64,000 bases of DNA from Juglans regia. Its lineage: Eukaryota > Streptophyta > Magnoliopsida > Fagales > Juglandaceae. This document shows positions 21,331 to 33,530 of the stretch, piece after piece (within the stretch, counting starts at the first letter, position 1; each line of letters opens with the position of its first letter). The position numbers and the translations under genes are program-made. The notes under the pieces are model-generated. The model ran no database searches and had not been told where the DNA came from. It worked only from the letters and a program-made list of their open reading frames with translations. Location: the NCBI RefSeq assembly GCF_001411555.2, contig NW_023361327.1, positions 35,001 to 99,000 on the forward strand. Direction: 5' to 3'.

Positions 21331-21929
21331 CCCTTTCCTCTTTTGGAGATTGAGTTATGGTTATCTCTATTTTTACAAAGCATTTTATTCTCAGACAAAC
21401 TGTGATTGAAATCTCAGATGGTTTTGTCATTAGATAGCTTATAGAAGTTAAGACAATATCCGTCACAAAAAAATTTGTGTGCGAGGAAGCCCCAAACAGA
21501 TGAGTAGTTTGGCTTGTAATCTGTGTTTTTCCTGTATTTATCAGTCACAACTGTAATTTCAGTTTCATTGAATGAAATGAAGTCTATTTTCGATAAAAAA
21601 AAAAAAAAAAAGTTTCTAGGACTTTGTAAATATTCATACTTGTCTATGCATGTGTCAGTGACATGATGTTAGAGAGAGAGTTCATTTTGGTAAGGTAAAG
21701 AAAAAAGAAAAATTCTTTCACTATCTCACACCCCACACCTTATGCAAAACACCCCTATACTTAATGGAAAAAAAAAAAAAAAAAAGAGTTGTAAATATAG
21801 GGTGTGGAAGTGAATAGTGGCTAATGAGTAGAATTCCTCAAGAAAAAATTAGTATACAAACAAGCCACCCATGAAGGGTATAACAAAAGTAAAGGCATCC
21901 CTACTAGACGGAGCTATACGGCTTCGCTT

Positions 21930-22125
21930 GTTTTCACAATACTTTTCAACTTATCTTATCACATCTTATCTAATTATTATAACATTTTACAATTTTTACA
22001 CAAAATAAAATAAATAATTGAACTTTTTCAAATTTTAAAACAAAAATAATATTAAAAAAATATATTCTAATAATATTTTATTCAATTTTAACATTTCATC
22101 TCAACTCATCTCATCTACAAAAACA
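21930..22125. mobile_element. MITE copy 2 (ATCTCATCTCA-type termini)
   Basis: Same family as 14468-14660: left end GTTTTCACAATACTTTTC, right end CAACTCATCTCATCTAC followed by AAAAACAACC, shared AT-rich core. Edges are approximate. Confidence 0.7.
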
Positions 22126-22131
22126 ACCGAG

Positions 22132-23486
22132 GAGACATAGCCTACACAAATCCTTTAGGCCTATAAACTCAAAACCTAACAAGTGTTCTACCTGGAGTTT
22201 AATCAATCTAGTCAAGTTGATCCTAGGAGAAATTTTTGGATTTGAACCGAATTTTTCAGTCTACCCATTTCCCCCCCGAGACCTATTGTCGGACCATTAT
22301 GTATCAGTCTGGTCGGTCCTATCAATATATTTGGGGTTAGCTTTGCAAAATGGGCTGACTTTTTGTTGAAGATCCAACTTACAAATATCTGATGAAAAAC
22401 AAGTTGGATTGTATTAACGTCGTGTTTCGTACGCCTTCGAGTTTGATTCCAACAACTCGGGTATGGGCCTTTATACTTGCACAATCAAGCAAACAAGGGG
22501 GGTCAGTAGGGCTCTGTAACGTGTTGGTGTCTCGAATGTGGTCGTGGCCATGGCGGCGGACGATCTCCTCCCTTGTCAATCATGATGGTCATGTTGCTTC
22601 GTAGTCGGATTGTACTATTGTCCTTCTAGCTTTTTGTCAGGCGATAGGTGGGCCATGCCTGATCATGGCCACCCGGACAAGTCTGTACCCCTCTTTATCG
22701 TGACGTGTTAACTTTGCTAGCCATTAAATGCGGTGTGCTTGTACCTTGATGTGTCCTTCCTTGTCCTTCTTGCCATCGATCAGCTGGAGGTGGTAGTGGT
22801 TGTTTCTGATGTTGGGTGCGAGGTTTGTCAGCCATTAAATGTTCTAGGGCCTCTTACCCGGAGCTCCCATGCTCTGTATACATAGCTTTGCCTTTCGCCC
22901 CCCAAGCCTCCTGGGCCGAGCCCGTCCCATTCTATCCTTTGGCCCAATCTCCTACCAATGGTTGGTTTTGCTTGTAAGACGGGTATTCCAAGGAAGGGCT
23001 CCCTCAGAGAAAGGTCCTTCGGTCGAGTTGGCCTCCTCAGAGAAGGGGAATCCCCTTACAGTTATACCGTCAATTCCTATCAAACTAGCTCGGTGGGACT
23101 TTATCTCTGGCCTTTGTCTTCTCGTTCCTTCCTTTATGGTGTTGTGTCTGTTCAACCGCCACGCCGCCTTCGAAATAGGCAATTATTACACTCTTTGGCT
23201 TCAGTGTCATGTTCTCTAACAACTGGATTTGGCAGTTGACAGCATCCGTTCTGTTTCCCTTGCATTAATGGTGTCAAACGGCTCGTCCTCTCACACATTG
23301 CATCGCACAATACGCACTGTGGGATTCATGTTCATCCTGCTGGCCTCGTGAGGCGTGTGCATTCCCACAATCTGGGATGCCAACCGTCGCATGGGCCTAT
23401 TTAAATCGCATCCTTATCATCATTTGGAGCTCATTTGCCCTTATCTTTCTTCCCCAAGTTTTCCGCGTACTCCCTACTTTCCTTCC
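22132..23486. other. Outer region of the degenerate Tat-lineage element
   Basis: No convincing ORF. GC content is higher than in the DNA to the left. TATTTAAAT at about 23398, with CATCCTTATCATC downstream, looks like a plant core promoter facing right, toward the degenerate plus-strand ORF that resumes at 33531 after element E. The Tat LTR may lie here, but its edges were not found. Confidence 0.4.
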
Positions 23487-24261
23487 TGATATGAACCCGC
23501 GGGAAAGGAAATCCCTTGAACCCACAGTCAATTTGAAAACTCCCTAAGAAAGCCAAAATCAAGCCAATGGATGGAGAACCTAGACCCGATGAGAACTCGT
23601 TTCAAGAACCTAGATTATATTAAAATCTAGACCCGTTGAAGAACTCGTCTCAAGAACCCAGATTACAAAGGAGGAACGCCACAAAGGTTGTGATTTACCT
23701 TTGATAAGTTCAAAAGTTCAATTAAGAACAAGAGGAGTAAAACTCAACTCACAATGAATAAATCATCAAATTTCATAAACTTCATAAACTGATTAAAATG
23801 AGGCACATAGAGTATTTAAAGCAAAACCTAATGAAACCCTAGCCAAAATAAACCCCCATCTTCCAAAAGTGCCCCCGGATGAACAGTGCCTCGGCTACAG
23901 TGCCGCGCTACAGTAACTCGGCTACAGTAACCCTAACCCTAGTTCAATAAAATAATAACTTTCCCAACATGCCCTTGCATAAGCCCCCTTAAATGCTTCT
24001 CATAATAAACTCAATTATTCTAAACTAATAAAATAAGTTCTTTAAATGAATTAAATAAGTTGAAATCCTTCAAGAGCCCAAAGCCTTTAAGTCTTGTTGT
24101 TGCCATCTTCCATAGCTGATCAAATGAATCAAAATTGGATCTTCATCCTTCAAGCCCCATCTTGAATGTTGAGCTGTAGCTAAACTCGTCCAAAGTGGAT
24201 TGCATCAATCCTTGCATTGTCTCCGTGATCTTTAAGACTAGGCCCATCATGGTTCCCATCA
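23487..24261 (-). repeat. 3' LTR of element E
   Basis: 775 bp, TGATATGAACCC...CCCATCA. A purine tract abuts it at 24262 (GAAAGGGGGAA in element orientation). The adjacent CR-like segment is duplicated (two GDSRSNPFEER copies in the reading at 24262-24360). Confidence 0.9.
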
Positions 24262-25564
24262 TTCCCCCTTTCCTCAAAAGGATTCGACCTCGAATCTTCA
24301 CCTTGATTCCCATCATTTTCCCTCTCCTCAAAAGGATTTGATCTCGAATCTCCACCTGGATCAAAGGGAAAATGGTTAGTAACAATGAAAATAGTAGAAA
24401 CAATATAGTTACCTGGAAGATCCATTAGATATGCATTTTCACTAATTTGTTCAAGAATTTGGAAAAGACCATCCAAGCTACTCCTGTCATCAACAGGTAA
24501 AGGTGTTAAATCCAAAGTAGTAAATGGATTAAGTCCATAAACAATTTCAAATGGTGAAAATTTAGTAGTAGCATGAACACTCCAATAATATATGTAAACT
24601 CAATGAATGGTAAACAATACTCCCACAAATGTTCATGAAGCACATCTAAAGTCTTCCTCGAACCAAAATGACCACTCCAATATGCAAACTCAATGGATGG
24701 CAAATGATACTCCCGGAAACGTCCAAGTAACAATTCAATGAATGGCAATTGATACTCCCACAAACGTTCATGAAACAAACCTAAATCTTTCCTTACACTA
24801 AAATGACCCCTCCAATTATATGCAAACTCAATGAATGGCAAGTAATACTTCCACAAATATTCATGCAACACGTTAATGAATGACAAATGATGCTTCCACA
24901 AACGTTCAAGTAATACGTCAATGAATGGCAAATGGTACTCCCACAAACGTTCATGCAACAAATCAATGAATGAAAAATGATACTTCCACAAACGTCCATG
25001 CAACACGTCATTGAATGGCAAATGATAGTCCCAAAAATGTTCATACAATACAACAAAAGTCTTCCTTACATCAAGGTCACCCAACAAACCACTATGTCCA
25101 TCACACACAAGTAACTTACGCATAAACCTAGTAGGCACGCAAAATCTATTCTCTCTAAACAAGTACCAATCTAGTTTATAAAACTTACCAAATGTTGCTT
25201 TCTCATATGTTCCATACACACTAGCAAAGTCATCATCATTAGCATGCAATTCTTTATCATATTCAAGTCTCAACAATTTTGCATCTAAAATGAAGACAAG
25301 GACATACCTTCTTGCTAAAGCGTCAACAACAAAATTTTCCATACCTTGTGTGTATTTGAATATATGAGAAAAAGTCTCAATACAGTCCTCCCACTTAGCA
25401 TGCATTCTAGTCAACAACTTACCTTGTCCCTTCAAGTGTGTCAAGGACTCATGTTCTTCAAATAAAGGTTGGTTAGGAATTGTCGCATCTGGCACAAAAT
25501 CAATGTAGTGCTCTATATCTTATATCCCTGCAACAAAGAAACAACAACACTAGAGAAAGAGTCG
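24262..25564 (-). pseudogene. 3' part of the E coding region, with eight integrase-derived repeats
   Basis: Minus-strand reading from VPDATIPNQPLFEEHESLTHL through VVDALARRYV and the integrase N-terminus, then about eight LHERLWEYHLPFID-type units (24590-25056), the most extended array together with F. A small deletion just after LLQGY (about 25520) removes the pre-RT strip and breaks the frame. Another frame break follows FTYIIGV before the CR-like tail. Confidence 0.8.
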
Positions 25565-26356
25565 TGATGGGAACCAAGATGGGTCTAGTCTTAAAGATCA
25601 TTTGCAACTTCCAGATGGGCCAAGAAGATCAATGAGAAAATGCAAGGATTGATGTAATCCATTTGGGACAAATTTAGCAAGAGCCCAACATTCAAGATGG
25701 GGCTTGAAGGATGAAGATCCAATTTTAATTCATTTGATCAGCTACGGAAGAGGGCAACGACAAGACTTAAAGGCTTTGGGCTCTTGAAGGGTTTCAACTT
25801 ATTCAATTCATTTAAAGAACTTATTTTATTGGTTTAGAATAATTGAGTTTATTATGGAAAGCACTTAAGGGGGGCCTATACAAGGGCATGTTGGGAAAGA
25901 TTATTTTATTAAACTAGGGTTAGGGTTACTGTAGCTGAGTTACTGTAGCGCGGCACTGTTCATCCAGGGGCACTTTTGGAAGATGGGGGTTTATTTTGGC
26001 TAGGGTTTCATTAGGTTTTGCTTTAAATACTCTATGTAGCCTCATTCTAATCAGTTTATAATGTTTATGAAATTTAATGAATTTATTCATTGTGAGTTGA
26101 GTTTTACTCCTCTTGTTCTTAATTGAACTTTTGAACTTATCAAAGGTAAATCACAGCCTTTGTGGCGTTCCTCCTTTGTAATCTGGGTTCTTGAGACGGG
26201 TTCTTCAACGGGTCTAGATTTTAATATAATCTAGGTTCATGAAACGAGTTCTCATCGGGTCTAGGTTCTCCATCCATTGACTTGATTTTGGCTTTCTTGG
26301 AGTATTTTCAAATTGACTGTGGGTTCAAGGGATTCCTTTCCCGCGGGTTCATATCA
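25565..26356 (+). repeat. 5' LTR of element F
   Basis: 792 bp, ending CGCGGGTTCATATCA and followed by TT and the PBS. Confidence 0.92.
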
Positions 26357-26358
26357 TT

Positions 26359-26375
26359 TGGTATTCAAAGCAAGG
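26359..26375 (+). promoter_or_regulatory. Primer-binding site of element F (one-base insertion)
   Basis: TGGTATTCAAAGCAAGG: the shared extra T plus one further change (G to A) relative to A and B. Confidence 0.7.
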
Positions 26376-27080
26376 TTTCCAATTAGGTCTGATTCTATCT
26401 TTTAATTTTAGCATCCTTAAATTTAATTCTAGGGCTTCATTGTTCTAGAGTTGCCAAAAAAAAAAATAGAAACAAAAAGTAGGCTGCCGAAATTCTTAGG
26501 GTTTTGGGTTTGTCTGAAATTTGCATCACCTAGGGTTTCAAAATTCTAGGGTTTTCCTGCATCTCTAAGTTTGTCAATTGCTTGGAGTGTCGTTCCATTG
26601 ATTCTCTTCTACTTCATTGTCGATGCTTGTGTGTTTGAATTCAATTGGTTGGTTTTCACAATTGAATATTGCTATTTGTGGATGAATTAAAGAAAAGAAA
26701 AAAAAAAAAAAAAGAAAAAAGAAATTTGAAAAAAGAAAAAAAAAGAGAGAAGAGGAAGAAGAAAAAAAAATATAGCATATTCAGAGGTTGCTACATAGTT
26801 ACAAAAATGAGAAAGAAAGAAATTTGTTGATTGAACCTTATCATCAAAGGGGCTGCTGCATACATCACTCAAGTTGGTATCTTGTCTTACTTTCATTCGT
26901 ATAACTTCATTGATTCTCGTGTCATTTTTATTCCTTCATGTTTCTCTTGTTCTTGTTTCCTAAATCTAATTACTAGTTGGGATAAAACAAGGTTGCCTTG
27001 TCTTGATTGAGTTCATTTAGTTCCTTGTCTTGATTGAGTTCATTTAGTTCTGAAAGAACTTGAGTGGAAAAACTATTGAG

Positions 27081-27221
27081 GTAAAAGGCAAGAGAGTGTG
27101 AGACTATTATCGGGAAAAAGCCATTAAGAGTGAAACACGAGTAGAGTGTCATTATTCGAGTTGAAACACGTAAGGGAGTGTGTGAGGTTTTCTTTTTTAC
27201 CATTAACATTCTTCTGTGCAG
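27081..27221 (+). other. Candidate leader intron of element F
   Basis: GAG then GTAAAAGG at 27081 and a strong acceptor CATTCTTCTGTGCAG ending at 27221, with CATTAAC as a possible branch point. The gap is 141 nt, a normal plant intron length. It removes sequence up to just before the MSHRSS start. Seen in sequence only; splicing is unproven. Confidence 0.35.
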
Positions 27222-29887
27222 CACCTTCTAATGTCTCATCGGAGTAGCTCATCACCAAAGGGGCGAGTAGATAACTCATCCTTTGTGTTGCATGCCATGC
27301 AACATGAGTTTGAGCGGTTGAACTTGGTGTTAGGTGAAGTGAGGAATAGCATGGATAATCAAGAAGCAATGGTTAGAAATCTGCAAGCAGAGAAAGATAG
27401 GAGGCGACATGAGCCTAATATTAAGAATGGGTATGAGAATGGAGAGTATGGTGAGGATGAGGAAGTGCTAACATCTGAAGTTGGATTGGGTAGACATAGA
27501 AGAGTTAGGCATGGAAGAGGCCTTAGGGCAAACTCAGGGGGTCGAGATAGAGTAGATAAGCACCTTGGAAGCATCAAAATGAAAATACCATCATTCCAAG
27601 GTAGAACTGACCCTGAAGTTTATTTAGAGTGGGAGAAAAGAATAGAGTTGGTGTTTGATTGTCATAATTACTCTGAGCAGAAAAAGATGAAGTTGGCTGT
27701 AATTGAGTTCACTGATTATGCGATTATTTGGTGGGATCAATTAGTATCCAATAGGAGGAGGAATTTTGAGAGGCCTGTAGAAACATGGAGAGAGTTGAAA
27801 GCTATCATGAGGCGGAGATTTGTACCTAGCCACTACTATAGAGACCTCTACAAAAAATTACAAAATCTTATACAGGGGTCTAGGAGTGTAGAGGACTACC
27901 ATAAGGAGATGGAGGTGGCTATGATTCGGGCTAATGTAGTGGAGGATCGGGAGGCCATAATGAAAAGATTTTTGAGGGGGTTGAATAGGGAGATAGCCAA
28001 TGTAGTTGAGTTGCAACATTATGAGGAGGTAGAGGACATAGTGCACATGGCTATGAAGGTGGAGAGACGGCTAAAAGGAAAGGGTACATCAAGGTATACT
28101 TCGGTTTCTAGTACTTCTTGGAAACCAAAGTGGGACAAAAATGATCAAGTTGTAGCAAAGGAGAAGACCGAACCACCAAAGGGAAAAGATTTGGGTGAGG
28201 CTGAAACCTCAAGAAAAAGTGAGAATGAGCTTAATAGTAAGAGTGAAGGTGACAGTGAAAGTGAGATTGTGCTGAAAAGAAAGAGTGAAAGTGAGATTGA
28301 GAAGAAAAGAAACAGTGAGACCGAAATGGAGAAAGACAGAAAAATGAGAGAGAAAAAAGAAGAGGGTGAGACTAAAACCTTAAGCAAAAGAGAGAATGAG
28401 TTGAAAAGTAATTATGAAAAAGAGAGTGAAAAAGAAAAAGAGAGTGGAAAGAAAAGAGAGTGTGAAGAAAGTGAGAGAAAAACAAAGAGAAAAGTGAGTT
28501 TTTGTGCTAAGGCGAGTCTTAATCCTAACGGACTTGACGTATGTTTGCCTAGTATTGTTGTCTCTTTGTTGCAGGGATATGAGGTCATGTTTCCTAGTGG
28601 TGTCTTTTGTGGATTGCCACCTTTTAGGGAGATAGAGCACTACATTGATTTTATGCCAGGTGCGACAATTCTTAATCGACCTTTCTTGGAAAAACAAGAG
28701 TCATTGACACACTTAAAGGGACAAGGTAAGTTGTTGACTAGAATGCATACTAAGCGGGAGGATTGTATTGAGACTTTTCCTCATGTATTCAAATACACAC
28801 AAGGTATGAAAAATTTTGTGGTTGATGCTTTAGCAAGAAGGTATGTCCTTGTCTTCATTTTAGATGCGAAATTGTTGAGATTTGAATATGATAAGGAATT
28901 GCATGCTAATAATGATGACTTTGCTAGTGTGTATGGAACATGTGAGAATGCATCTTTTGGTAAGTTCTATAAACTAGATTGGTACTTGTTTAGAATGAAT
29001 AGATTTTGTGTGCCTACTAGTTTTATGCGTAAGTTGCTTGTGTGCGATGGACATGCTGGTTTGTTGGGTAACCATGGTGTAAGGAAAACTTTTGTTGTGT
29101 TGCATGACTGTTTGTGGGAATACCATTTGCCATTCAAAGACTTGTTGCACGAACGTTTGTGGAAGTATCATTTGTCATTCATTGATGTATTGCATGAACA
29201 TTTGTGGGAGTATCATTTGCCATACATTGACGTGTTGCATGAACGTTTGCATATAATTGGAGTGGTCATTCTCGTGAAAATAAGATTTCAGACATGTTGC
29301 ATAAACGTTTATGGGAGTATCATTTGCCATTCATTGACTTGTTGCATAAACGTTTGCGGGAGTATCATTTGCCATTCATTGACTTGTTGCATGAATGTTT
29401 GCGGGAGTATCATTCGCCATTCATTGAGCATGCATATTGGAGTGGTCATTTTGGTTCGAGGAAAACTTTAGATGTACTTCATGAACATTTGTGGGAGTAT
29501 TGTTTGCCATTCATTGAGTTTACATATAATTGGAGTGTTCATGCTACTACTAAATTTTCACCAATTGAAATTGTTTGTTTACTTAATCAATTTCCTCCTT
29601 CATATTTAAAGTCTTTACTAGTTGATGACATGAGTAGCTTGGATGGACTATTCCAAATTCTTAAACAAATTAATGAAAATGCATATGTAATGGATCTTCC
29701 AGGTAAGTATCATGTTTCTACTATTTTCGATGTTACTAACAATTTTCCCTTTGATCCAGGTGGAGATTCGAGGTCGAATCATTTTGAGGAGAGGGGGAAT
29801 GATGGGAACCAAGATGGGTCTAGTCTTAAAGATCATTTGCAACTTCCAGATGGGCCAAGAAGATCAATGAGAAAATGCAAGGATTGA
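27216..29887 (+). pseudogene. Gag/ΔPol ORF of element F, one frameshift
   Basis: The first frame (27216-29471) encodes the Gag capsid region, the Lys/Glu-rich tail, the pre-RT strip, the RNase H end and the integrase start, in the same order as B. The frame breaks at about 29250, where FAYNWSGH would follow LHERL. It is picked up by a second frame (29294-29887) containing more repeats, FTYNWSVHATTKFSP, a CR-like GDSRSNHFEERGNDGNQ and a stop in the 3' LTR. About eight 45-bp repeat units in total (29097-29530). One indel inside the array is the main lesion. Confidence 0.87.
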
Positions 29888-30605
29888 TGTAATCCATTTG
29901 GGACAAGTTTAGCAAGAGCCCAACATTCAAGATGGGGCTTGAAGGATGAAGATCCAATTTTAATTCATTTGATCAGCTACGGAAGAGGGCAACGACAAGA
30001 CTTAAAGGCTTTGGACTCTTGAAGGGTTTCAACTTATTTAATTCATTTAAAGAACTTATTTTATTAGTTTAGAATAATTGAGTTTATTATGAGAAGGACT
30101 TAAGGGAGCCTATGCAAGGGCATGTTGGGAAAGTTATTATTTTATTGAACTAGGGTTAGGGTTACTGTAGCCGAGTACTGTAGCACGGCACTGTAGCCGC
30201 GGCACTGTTCATCCAGGGGCACTTTTGGAAGATGGGGGTTTATTTTGGCTAGGGTTTCATTAGGTTTTGCTTTAAATACTCTATGTAGCCTCATTCTAAT
30301 CAGATTATGAAGTTTATGAAATTTGATGAATTTATTCATTGTGAGTTGAGTTTTACTCCTCTTGTTCTTAATTGAACTTTTGAACTTATCAAAGGTAAAT
30401 CACAACCTTTGTGGCGTTCCTCCTTTGTAATCTGGGTTCTTGAGACGGGTTCTTCAACGGGTCTAGATTTTAATATAATCTAGGTTTATGAAACGAGTTC
30501 TCATCGGGTCTAGGTTCTCCATCCATTGACTTGATTTTGGCTTTCTTGGGGTATTTTCAAATTGACTGTGGGTTCAAGTGATTCCTTTCCCGTGGGTTCA
30601 TATCA
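29800..30605 (+). repeat. 3' LTR of element F
   Basis: 806 bp. The PPT GAGGAGAGGGGGAA (29786-29799) lies directly upstream. Confidence 0.92.
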
Positions 30606-31878
30606 AGTCGTTAAATTCATTAGTATAAAAGCTTGCCTTAGCATAAAAACTCACTTTTGTCTTTCTGTTTTTCTCAGCAACCTCTCTTTCTTTTTCCTTT
30701 TGCGGCTCCACTCTTTTTTCTTGACTCTTAACCACCTCTATAATTTCTTTTTCTCTCTCTCTTTCTTTTGATGTTTCGGCCTCATTCTCTATTTTCCTAT
30801 CACTCTCTTTGTTCTTTTCACTCTCCTCTTTTTTTGAACTCTCGGCCTCACAATTGTTTTTCAACTCATTCTCTCTTTTTCTTGAGGTTTTAGCCTCATC
30901 CAAAGCATTTCCCTTAGGTGGTTCGGTCTTCCCCTTTGTTACAACTTGATCATTTTTGTCCCACTTTGGTTTCTAAGGAGTACTAGAAACCGAAGTATAC
31001 CTTAATGTACCCTTTCCTTTTAGCCGCCTCTCCACCTTCATAGCCATATGCACCATATCCTCTACCTCCACATAATGTTGTAACTCAACTACATTGGCTA
31101 TCTCCCTATTCAATCCACTCAAAAATCTTGTCATCGTGGCCTTCTGATCCTCCACTACATTAGCTCGAATCATAGCCACCTCCATCTCCTTATGGTAATC
31201 CTCTACACTCCTAGACCCCTGTGTAAGATTTTGTAGTTTTTGGTAGAGGTGTCTATAGTAGTGGCTAGGTACAAATCTCCACCTCATGATAGCTTTCAAC
31301 TCTCTCCATGTTTCTACAGGCCTCTCAAGATTCCTTCTCCTATTGGTCACTAATTGATCCCACCAAATAGTCGCATAATCAGTGAACTCAATTACAGCCA
31401 ACTTCACCTTCTTCTCCTCAGAGTAATTATGATAATCAAACACCAACTCTATTTTTTTCTCCCACTCTAAATAAACTTCAGGGTCAGTTCTACCTTGGAA
31501 TGATGGTATTTTCATTTTGATGATCCCAAGGTTCTTATCTACTCCATCTCGACCCCCTGAGTTAGCTCTAAGTCCTCTTCCACGTTTAACTCTTCTATGT
31601 CTACCCAATCCAACTTCAGATGTTAACACTTCCTCATCCTCACCATACTCTCCATTCTCATACCCATTCTTAATATTAGGCTCACGTCGCCTCCTATCTT
31701 TCTCTCCTTGCAGATTTCTAACCATTGCTTCTTGATTATCCATACTATTCCTCACTTCACCTAACACCAAGTTCAACCGCTCAAACTCTTGTTGCATGGC
31801 TTGCAACATAAAGGATGAGTTATCTGCTCGCCCCCTTGGTGATGAGCTACTCCGATGAGACATTACAAGGTGCTGCAC
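30606..31878 (-). pseudogene. 5' part of the E coding region (gag)
   Basis: Starts at MQHLVMSHRSSSSPRGRADNS (31878) and reads through the capsid region, then a TAG stop replaces the conserved Trp of the STSWKPKW segment at about 30974. Downstream, the Lys/Glu-rich tail is readable to FNDS, where F is inserted. Confidence 0.88.
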
Positions 31879-32733
31879 AGAAGAATGTTAGTGGTAAAAA
31901 AGAAAACCTCACACACTCCCTTACGTGTTTCAACTCGAATAATGGCACTCTACTCGTGTTTCACTCTTAATGACTTTTTCCCGATAATAGCCTCACACTC
32001 TCTTGCCTTTTACCTCAATAGTCTTTCCACTCAAGTTCTTTCAGAACTAAATGAACTCAATCAAGACAAGGCAAACCTTGTTTTATCCCAACTAGTAATT
32101 AGATTCAGAAAACAAGAACAAGAGAAACATGAAGGAATAAAAATGACACGAGAATCAATGAAGTTATACGAATGAAAGAGTAAGAATAAGACAAGATACC
32201 AACTTGAGTGATGTATGCAGCAGCCCCTTTGATCATAAGGTTTAATCAACAAATTTCTTTCTTTCTCTTTGTTGTAACTATGTAGCAACTTTGAATATGC
32301 TACATTCTCTTTTCTTCATCTTCTTCTTTTCTTTTCTTTTTTCTTTTTTGGAATTTTCTTTTCTTTTCTTTTCCTTTCCTTTCTTTTCTTTTCTTTTCTT
32401 TTCCTTTCTTTTCTTCTCTCTAATTCATCCACAAACAGCAATATTCAATTGTGAAAACCAACCAATTGAATTCAAACACACAAGCATGGACAATGAAGTA
32501 GAAGAGAATCAATGGAACGACACTCCAAGCAATTGACAAACTTAGAGATGCAGGAAACCCTAGAATTTTGAAACCTTAGGTGATGCAAATTTCAGCCAAA
32601 CCCAAAACCTAAGAATTTCGGCAGCCTACTTTTTGTTTCTATTTTTTTTTTTTGTCAACCCTAGAGCAATGAAGCCCTAGAATTAAATTTATGGATGCTA
32701 GAATTAAAAGATAGAATCAGACCTGATTGGAAA

Positions 32734-32750
32734 CCTTGCTCTGAATACCA
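32734..32750 (-). promoter_or_regulatory. Primer-binding site of element E (one-base insertion)
   Basis: TGGTATTCAGAGCAAGG in element orientation. Confidence 0.75.
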
Positions 32751-32752
32751 AA

Positions 32753-33525
32753 TGATATGAACCCGCGGGAAAGGAAATCCCTTGAACCCACACTCAATTT
32801 GAAAACTCCCCAAGAAAGCCAAAATCAAGTCAATGGATGGAGAACCTAGACCCGATGAGAACTCGTTTCAAGAACCTAGATTATATTAAAATCTAGACCC
32901 GTTGAAGAACTCGTCTCAAGAACCCAGATTACAAAGGAGGAACGCCACAAAGGTTGTGATTTACCTTTGATAAGTTCAAAAGTTCAATTAAGAACAAGAG
33001 GAATAAAACTCAACTCACAATGAATAAATCATCAAATTTTATAAACTTCATAAACTGATTAAAATGGCACATAGAGTATTTAAAGCAAAACCTAATGAAA
33101 CCCTAGCCAAAATAAACCCCCATCTTCCAAAAGTGCCCCCGGATGAACAGTGCCTTGGCTACAGTGCCGCACTACAGTAACTCGGCTACAGTAACCCTAA
33201 CCCTAGTTCAATAAAATAATAACTTTCCCAACATGCCCTTGCATAAGCCCCCTTAAATGCTTCTCATAATAAACTCAATTATTCTAAACTAATAAAATAA
33301 GTTCTTTAAATGAATTAAATAAGTTGAAATTCTTCAAGAGCCCAAAGACTTTAAGTCTTGTTGTTGTCATCTTCCATAGCTGATCAAATGAATCAAAATT
33401 AGATCTTCATCCTTCAAGCCCCATCTTGAATGTTGGGCTCTAGCTAAACTCGTCCCAAGTGGATTGCATCAATCCTTGCATTGTCTCCGTGATCTTTAAG
33501 ACTAGGCCCATCATGGTTCCCATCA
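32753..33525 (-). repeat. 5' LTR of element E
   Basis: 773 bp, very similar to 23487-24261. Both share CCTAGCC...AAGTGCCCCCGGATG and the same small variants. Confidence 0.9.
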
Positions 33526-33530
33526 CTTCC

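Larger units (their letters stand above)
19367..21610 (+). mobile_element. LINE-like (non-LTR) insertion, internally deleted, carrying a solo LTR
   Basis: Flanked by the 9-bp direct repeat AGTTTCTAG (19358-19366 and 21611-21619) and ending in poly(A) at about 21594-21610 just after GAATGAAATGAAGTC, a typical LINE 3' end. Removing the solo LTR leaves about 0.96 kb, too short for a complete LINE. No RT motif is present, so this is a deleted or non-autonomous copy. GGTTTTCC and CCTCCTTTGGAGGATGGGG-type short repeats occur near its 3' end (21225-21330). Confidence 0.7.
25565..30605 (+). mobile_element. Non-autonomous CRM-type LTR retrotransposon F, nested in E
   Basis: Opposite orientation to its host E. 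TGATGGGAACCAAG at 25565 to TTCATATCA at 30605, flanked by AGTCG on both sides (25560-25564, 30606-30610). LTRs 25565-26356 and 29800-30605, which differ at a few percent of positions by eye including small indels. Internal organisation as in B. Confidence 0.94.
23487..33525 (-). mobile_element. Non-autonomous CRM-type LTR retrotransposon E (interrupted by F)
   Basis: TGATATGAACCCGCGGG at 23487 to CCCATCA at 33525, flanked by CTTCC on both sides (23482-23486, 33526-33530). Left LTR 23487-24261, right LTR 32753-33525. Element F (25565-30605) sits inside its pol remnant with its own target duplication, so E itself is about 5.0 kb. Coding is broken in several places. Confidence 0.93.

Noticed and set aside
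22869..23239. Overlapping ORFs in the Tat outer region as a host gene
   Set aside because: No recognisable domain in any frame, and the region is cut by element E whose far flank continues a retroelement ORF.
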